Positions 59,554 to 64,000 of a stretch of DNA of 64,000 bases are shown here, piece by piece. The stretch is from NCBI RefSeq assembly GCF_021390395.1, contig NZ_JAJUWT010000034.1, positions 23,092 through 87,091 on the forward strand, written 5' to 3'. The DNA comes from Saccharothrix sp. S26. GTDB lineage: Bacteria > Actinomycetota > Actinomycetes > Mycobacteriales > Pseudonocardiaceae. The notes under the pieces are model-generated. The model worked only from the letters and a program-made list of their open reading frames with translations. It did not search any database and was not told where the DNA came from. The position numbers and the translations under genes are program-made. Every line of letters starts with the position of its first letter. Within the stretch, counting starts at the first letter, position 1.

Positions 59554-61562
59554 CCGGCCCGACCGGCGCGACAACCGGCCCGACTCCCGCACCGACTCCG
59601 AGCGCGACCACTGATCGCGCTTCCGGCGCGGTGTCCGGCCAGACCGCCGGCACCACGACCTCGGCCACGGGTCCGGCTTCCGGCGCGACCAGGAGCTCGA
59701 ACACCGTGCTCGACCGGGTGCTGGGGCCCAACCCGCCGCCGTTCGCCCTGCTCTACCGGCGCGAAGCCGACGACGAGCGCGTGGACGTGCTGGTCGGTGA
59801 CGTCGAAGTGGTGGGCACGCTCGCCGAGCTGCCCGTCCCCACGACCCCCGACCCCGGCGCGGGGCACGACCTGGTCGTCCTCGTGCCCTACCGGCAGGTC
59901 GCCGAACGCGGCTTCGCGCACCACGACGACGGCCGGCCGCTCGTCGCCCTGCGCGTGCGCGAACAGGACTCCATCGGCGTCGAAGAACTGCTGGAGCGCC
60001 TGCCCAACCAACCGATCGCCCTGCGCAACCGGCGCTTCGAGCCCGACGACGAGGTCTACGCCCGGCAGGTGGCCGACGTGGTCGAGCACGAGATCGGGCG
60101 CGGTGAGGGCGCGAACTTCGTGATCCGCCGGTCGTTCGCGGCCGATCTCGACGACGCCACACCGGCGGCGGCGCTCGCGTTCTACCGCAGGTTGCTCGCG
60201 GGGGAGGAGGGCACCTACTGGACGTTCATCGTCCACACCGGAACGTCCACCCTGGTCGGTGCCAGCCCCGAGCGGCACGTCTCGCTGCACGACGGGGTGG
60301 CGTCGATGAGCCCGATCAGCGGCACCTACCGCTACCCGCCGACCGGGCCGGACCTGTCCGGGCTGATGGGTTTCCTCGCCGACGAGAAGGAGACCGACGA
60401 GCTGTACATGGTGGTGGACGAGGAGCTGAAGATGATGTGCCGGGTCTGCGACGGCGAGTGCCGCGTGGACGGGCCCCGGCTGCGCGAGATGGCACGCCTG
60501 GCGCACACCGAGTACCTCATCACCGGGCGCTGCACCCGTGACGTGCGGGAGGTGCTGCGCGAGACCATGTTCGCCCCGACCGTCACCGGCTCACCGATCG
60601 AGAACGCCTGCCGGGTGATCGCCCGGCACGAGAGCGGCGGCCGCGGCTACTACAGCGGTGTGGTCGCGCTGATCGGCCGGGACGGCGCCGGGCAGCGCGA
60701 GCTCGACTCGGCGATCGTGATCCGCACCGCCGAGATCACCCGGGGTGAGCTGCGCATCGGCGTCGGCGCGACCCTGGTGCGCGACTCCGACCCGCGGTCC
60801 GAGGTGGCCGAGACCGCGGCCAAGGCGTCCGCGCTGCTGTCCGCGATCGGTGCGGACGGGCGGCTCGGCGCGCACCCCGAGGTGGTCGACGCCCTGGAAC
60901 GGCGCAACACCCCGCTGGCCGGGTTCTGGCTGGACGCGGCGCGTGACGTGGGCACACCGGTCGAGGAGCTGGTCGGCAGGCGGGTGCTGCTGGTCGACGC
61001 CGAGGACACGTTCACGGCCATGCTCGACAGCCAACTGCGCAGCCTCGGCCTGCGGGTGCGCCTGGTCCGCTACGACGAGCCGGTGCGCCCGGACGACCAC
61101 GACCTGGTCGTGCTCGGACCGGGTCCGGGCGACCCGCGCGCCGACCACGACCCCAGGGTCGCCGCGCTGCGCCGGCTGGTCCGCGGGCTGCTCGACGGGG
61201 GCAGGCCGCTGCTCGCGGTGTGCCTGTCGCACCAGGTGCTGGCCCGCGAGCTGGGGCTGGTGGTGCGCCGGCGTCCGACCCCGAACCAGGGCGTGCGCCG
61301 CACCATCGACCTGTTCGGCCGGGTGGTGGACGTGGGGTTCTACAACAGCTTCGCCGCCTACAGCCCGCACGACGTGCACGAAGGCGGCGGGGTGCGGGTC
61401 GAGGTCTGCCGGGACGTCACCGGCGAGGTGCACGCGCTGCGCGGCCCCGGTTTCCGGTCGGTGCAGTTCCACGCGGAGTCGGTGATCAGCCGCGACGGCC
61501 TCGACGTGCTGCGCGGCCTCGTCCTCGACCTGCTCGCACGGGATTCGGTGGTGGTCCGCTGA
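59550..61562 (+). CDS. phzE: PhzE-like 2-amino-2-deoxyisochorismate (ADIC) synthase
   Basis: This 670-residue fusion joins a chorismate-utilising synthase (about 60-460; VGASPERHVSLHDGVASMSP, PISGTYRYP, GSPIENACRVI) to a glutamine amidotransferase class I (about 470-670; nucleophile Cys558 in AVCLSHQVL, His/Glu in FHAESV). This is the domain order of PhzE, which makes ADIC from chorismate and glutamine. Unusually, the first 50 residues are a Thr/Ser/Ala/Gly/Pro tract (TGPTGATTGPTPAPTPSATT and more) with no counterpart in typical PhzE. The start at 59550 overlaps the previous stop, although a start nearer 59703 could bypass the tract. Confidence 0.92.
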   Translation: MTGPTGATTGPTPAPTPSATTDRASGAVSGQTAGTTTSATGPASGATRSSNTVLDRVLGPNPPPFALLYRREADDERVDVLVGDVEVVGTLAELPVPTTPDPGAGHDLVVLVPYRQVAERGFAHHDDGRPLVALRVREQDSIGVEELLERLPNQPIALRNRRFEPDDEVYARQVADVVEHEIGRGEGANFVIRRSFAADLDDATPAAALAFYRRLLAGEEGTYWTFIVHTGTSTLVGASPERHVSLHDGVASMSPISGTYRYPPTGPDLSGLMGFLADEKETDELYMVVDEELKMMCRVCDGECRVDGPRLREMARLAHTEYLITGRCTRDVREVLRETMFAPTVTGSPIENACRVIARHESGGRGYYSGVVALIGRDGAGQRELDSAIVIRTAEITRGELRIGVGATLVRDSDPRSEVAETAAKASALLSAIGADGRLGAHPEVVDALERRNTPLAGFWLDAARDVGTPVEELVGRRVLLVDAEDTFTAMLDSQLRSLGLRVRLVRYDEPVRPDDHDLVVLGPGPGDPRADHDPRVAALRRLVRGLLDGGRPLLAVCLSHQVLARELGLVVRRRPTPNQGVRRTIDLFGRVVDVGFYNSFAAYSPHDVHEGGGVRVEVCRDVTGEVHALRGPGFRSVQFHAESVISRDGLDVLRGLVLDLLARDSVVVR

Positions 61563-61563
61563 G

Positions 61564-62799
61564 ATGGGAGCGACGACCGGGATGGACATCGTGGTGGCAG
61601 GTGGCGGCATCGGCGGCCTGGCCGCCGCCCTGGCCGCGGCCAGGGCGGGGCACCGGGCGACGGTGCTGGAGCGGGCGGCGGAGTTCCAGGAGCTCGGCGC
61701 GGGCATCCAGCTCGCGCCCAACGCCTTCCACGCGCTCGACGACCTCGGCGTGGGGGTGCAGGTGCGCCGACGCGCGGTGTTCACCGAGGAGCTGCGCCTC
61801 ATGGACGGGGTGAGCGGCGACGTGGCGGTGAGCCTGCCGCTCACCGGGGCCTACCGCAAGCGGTTCGGCAACCCGTACGCCGTCGTGCACCGGGGTGACC
61901 TGTTCCAGCCGCTGTTGCAGGCGTGCCGCCGCCACCCGGGCGTGGACCTGCGCGCCGACCACCCGGTCGTCGGCTACGAGCAGGACGGCTCCGGCGTGCG
62001 GGCGGTGCTCGCCGACGGCCGCCGGGTGGCGGGCGACGTGCTGATCGGCGCGGACGGCATCCGTTCGGCCGTGCGAGGCCAGCTCATCGGCGACGGCGCG
62101 CCGCGGGTCTCGGGGCACACGATCTACCGCTGCGTGGTGCCGATGGGCGAGGTGCCCGAGGACCTGCGGGCCAACCGGGTCACGTTGTGGGCCGGGCCGA
62201 AGTGGCACTTCGTGCACTACCCCATCGCCCGCGGCGAGCTGCTCAACCTGGCCGCCACGATCGACGACGGCGCGAGCCGGGCGGTGGTCGGCGAACCGGT
62301 GCCCACCGAGCGCGTGCGCAACCTGTTCACCCGGCTGCCACCGGTCGCGCGGCGGCTGCTGCACCTCGGCCGGGACTGGCGGACCTGGGTGCTGTGCGAC
62401 CGGGGCCGCCTCGACCGGTGGGTCGACGGCCGCGTCGCGCTGCTCGGCGACGCCGCCCACCCCATGCTCCAGTACGCCGCCCAGGGCGCGTGCATGGCGC
62501 TGGAGGACGCGGTGGTGCTCGGCCGGGTGCTCGGCGAGCCGTCGACCGACGTCACCGCCCTGCTGGAGCGCTACAACGACGTGCGCCGCGAACGGGCCGC
62601 GTTCGCGCAGCACGTGTCCACGGAGATCGGCACGCGGCTCTACCACGTCGAGGGCGAACAGGCCCGGCAGCGCAACGCGATGCTGCGCGGGCTCTCCCTG
62701 TCCGACCTGCTCGACCGGGTCGCCCCGCTGCACGGCTCCCGGGGTTTCGGGCTCCCGGCGGCCACCCGGCCCACCGACCTCGCCGACGCCGGCCACTAG
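61564..62799 (+). CDS. FAD-dependent aromatic hydroxylase (salicylate/3-hydroxybenzoate hydroxylase-like)
   Basis: This 411-residue class A flavoprotein monooxygenase has the dinucleotide loop VVAGGGIGGLAAALAAARAG, the DG motif in VLIGADGIRSAVRG and the GD motif in ALLGDAAHPMLQYAAQGACM. The family (NahG, 3-hydroxybenzoate 6-hydroxylase) hydroxylates, sometimes with decarboxylation, ring positions of hydroxybenzoates, so 3-hydroxyanthranilate is the obvious candidate substrate. The ATG at 61564 is one base after the PhzE-like stop; ATG 61582 is an alternative start closer to the usual N-terminus. Confidence 0.9.
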   Translation: MGATTGMDIVVAGGGIGGLAAALAAARAGHRATVLERAAEFQELGAGIQLAPNAFHALDDLGVGVQVRRRAVFTEELRLMDGVSGDVAVSLPLTGAYRKRFGNPYAVVHRGDLFQPLLQACRRHPGVDLRADHPVVGYEQDGSGVRAVLADGRRVAGDVLIGADGIRSAVRGQLIGDGAPRVSGHTIYRCVVPMGEVPEDLRANRVTLWAGPKWHFVHYPIARGELLNLAATIDDGASRAVVGEPVPTERVRNLFTRLPPVARRLLHLGRDWRTWVLCDRGRLDRWVDGRVALLGDAAHPMLQYAAQGACMALEDAVVLGRVLGEPSTDVTALLERYNDVRRERAAFAQHVSTEIGTRLYHVEGEQARQRNAMLRGLSLSDLLDRVAPLHGSRGFGLPAATRPTDLADAGH

Positions 62800-62826
62800 A
62801 TCGAACACGAGAGGCGAACCTGTCAG

Positions 62827-63936
62827 ATGACCACTGCTGTGTGGGACTACCTTCCCGAGTACGAGACCGAGCGCGAGGACATCCTCGACGCCGTCGACAC
62901 CGTGTTCCGGTCCGGGCGGCTGGTGCTGGGCGACAGCGTGCAGGGCTTCGAGCGCGAGTACGCCGACCGGCACGGCCTGCGGCACTGCGTGAGCTGCGAC
63001 AACGGGACCAACGCGCTCGTGCTGGGGCTGCGCGCGCTCGGCGTGGGCCCCGGTGACGAGGTGATCACCGTGTCCAACACCGCGGCGCCGACCGTCGTGG
63101 CGATCGACCAGGTCGGCGCGACGCCGGTGTTCGTCGACGTCCGCGCCGAGGACTACCTGATGAACACCGACCAGGTCGCCGCCGCGATCACCGAGCGGAC
63201 CAAGTGCCTGCTCCCGGTGCACCTGTACGGCCAGTGCGTGGACATGGCCCCGCTGACGGCGCTGGCGGCCGAGCACGGCCTGGTCGTGCTGGAGGACTGC
63301 GCGCAGTCGCACGGCGCGACCCACCGCGGCCGGATCGCCGGGACCATGGGCGACGCGGCGGCGTTCTCGTTCTACCCGACGAAGGTCCTCGGCGCTTACG
63401 GCGACGGCGGGGCCGTGGTCACCGACCGGGACGAGGTGGCGGAGTCGCTGCGCCGGCTGCGCTACTACGGCATGGAGAAGCAGTACTACGTGACGTCCAC
63501 GCCCGGCCACAACAGCCGCCTGGACGAGGTCCACGCGGAGATCCTGCGCCGCAAGCTGCGCCGGTTCGACGACTACCTGGCCGGTCGCCGCCGGGTGGCC
63601 GCCCGCTACGCCGAAGGGCTCGCCGGCAGCGACCTCGTGCTGCCCGCGATCACCGAGGGCAACGACCACGTGTACTACCTCTACGTCGTGCGCCACCCCC
63701 GGCGCGACGAGATCATCGAGCGGCTGCGCGGCTACGGCATCGAGCTGAACGTGAGCTACCGCTGGCCCGTGCACACCATGTCCGGCTTCGCCCACCTGGG
63801 CTACCGGGTCGGCGACCTGCCGGTGACCGAGCGGCTGGCCGACGAGATCTTCTCGCTGCCCATGTACCCGTCGCTGCCCGAAGACCTCCAGGACAAGGTG
63901 ATCGACGCGCTGCTGGAGGTGCTGGCCACCCTCTGA
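62827..63936 (+). CDS. DegT/DnrJ/EryC1-family sugar aminotransferase
   Basis: This 369-residue PLP-dependent enzyme aminates a TDP-keto-deoxysugar, most likely at C3 given the 2,3-dehydratase in the same operon. Key features are SCDNGTNALVLGL, the VHLYGQCVDM segment, Asp in VLEDCAQSHGA, PLP-Lys186 in FYPTKVLGAYGDGG, and HNSRLDEVHAEILRRKL. It is close in pattern to the 3-aminotransferases (EvaB, DesV, TylB, DnmJ). It follows the hydroxylase by 27 bases and is the last gene visible; 64 bases of G/C-tract sequence remain to the window end. Confidence 0.92.
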   Translation: MTTAVWDYLPEYETEREDILDAVDTVFRSGRLVLGDSVQGFEREYADRHGLRHCVSCDNGTNALVLGLRALGVGPGDEVITVSNTAAPTVVAIDQVGATPVFVDVRAEDYLMNTDQVAAAITERTKCLLPVHLYGQCVDMAPLTALAAEHGLVVLEDCAQSHGATHRGRIAGTMGDAAAFSFYPTKVLGAYGDGGAVVTDRDEVAESLRRLRYYGMEKQYYVTSTPGHNSRLDEVHAEILRRKLRRFDDYLAGRRRVAARYAEGLAGSDLVLPAITEGNDHVYYLYVVRHPRRDEIIERLRGYGIELNVSYRWPVHTMSGFAHLGYRVGDLPVTERLADEIFSLPMYPSLPEDLQDKVIDALLEVLATL

Positions 63937-63949
63937 GAGCTCGGCCGTC

Positions 63950-63989
63950 GGGGGGGGGCCGGGGCCCGGCCCCCGCCCCCCCCCCCCCC
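63950..63989. other. G9/C14 homopolymer tract at the right edge
   Basis: A run of nine G (63950-63958) is followed by a short C/G segment and a run of fourteen C (63976-63989), potentially folding into one GC hairpin. Nothing like it occurs elsewhere in the window. It may be a terminator-like hairpin, but homopolymers this long at an end are often assembly or sequencing artefacts. Confidence 0.6.
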
Positions 63990-64000
63990 GTTGCCCCCGG

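Noticed and set aside
56894..61562. Phenazine biosynthesis cluster
   Set aside because: phzF, phzA/B and phzG are absent and an EntA-like dehydrogenase is present, so 3-hydroxyanthranilate is the better prediction within what can be seen.

Overview
The window is a very GC-rich stretch with strong G/C preference at third codon positions, frequent GTG (and one TTG) starts, many start/stop overlaps, secreted multidomain glycoside hydrolases, an ECF sigma factor fused to its own anti-sigma module, and a SARP-regulated biosynthetic cluster. This points to a filamentous actinomycete, most likely a pseudonocardial genus such as Saccharothrix, Actinosynnema or Lentzea (inference; no rRNA or tRNA gene is visible).

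Bases 1-46,000 are a mosaic of accessory chromosome functions. From the left: a two-component system cut by the window edge; three alpha/beta hydrolases; an arabinan/arabinoxylan-type GH43 gene and a GH39-like gene with intact LacI-type operators around a frame-broken lacI pseudogene; an aldaric-acid catabolic operon (LysR, 5-dehydro-4-deoxyglucarate dehydratase, enolase-superfamily dehydratase, AEC transporter); a CE4 deacetylase plus SGNH esterase; a 44-bp tandem repeat; a decayed sialidase gene; a copper-chaperone-like gene with a candidate CsoR operator; a MocR regulator divergent from a Met/Cys gamma-lyase-type enzyme; a secreted M4 protease; a LacI regulator; a giant STAND/NB-ARC-TPR protein with a short N-terminal motif resembling prokaryotic amyloid signalling motifs; the ECF-anti-sigma fusion; an RsbW-like ATPase; a Ser/Thr kinase; an arsenic operon (ArsR-ArsC fusion, aquaglyceroporin, ArsC, spermidine-synthase-like protein); small regulators and an EF-hand protein; and a galactan-degrading GH43-GH53 pair with twin operators.

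From about 43.3 kb to the right edge lies a biosynthetic gene cluster that continues beyond the window. Its left border carries two DHA2-type exporters around a SoxR gene with the complete [2Fe-2S] cysteine set. Then come a GT1 glycosyltransferase, an AsnB-type amidotransferase, a SARP activator, and a long, closely packed rightward run: NDP-hexose 2,3-dehydratase, tandem-ABM oxygenase, LLM-class oxidoreductase, RmlA, RmlB, class II DAHP synthase (PhzC-like), EntA-like dehydrogenase, PhzD-like isochorismatase, PhzE-like ADIC synthase, FAD hydroxylase and a sugar aminotransferase. Family knowledge predicts chorismate -> ADIC -> DHHA -> 3-hydroxyanthranilate (not phenazine), plus a TDP-linked 2,3,6-trideoxy-3-amino sugar. 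The core assembly genes and the later sugar genes (epimerase, ketoreductases, methyltransferases) must lie outside the window if the cluster is functional.

The most striking observation is a pair of near-identical SoxR-type promoters: an 18-bp SoxR box inside a 19-bp spacer between TTGACC and a TAGSGT -10. One drives the large exporter, apparently as a leaderless mRNA. The other, at 51.6 kb, points at the SARP activator through a leader of about 530 nt. This suggests that a redox-active product, sensed by SoxR, controls both its own export and its pathway-specific activator.
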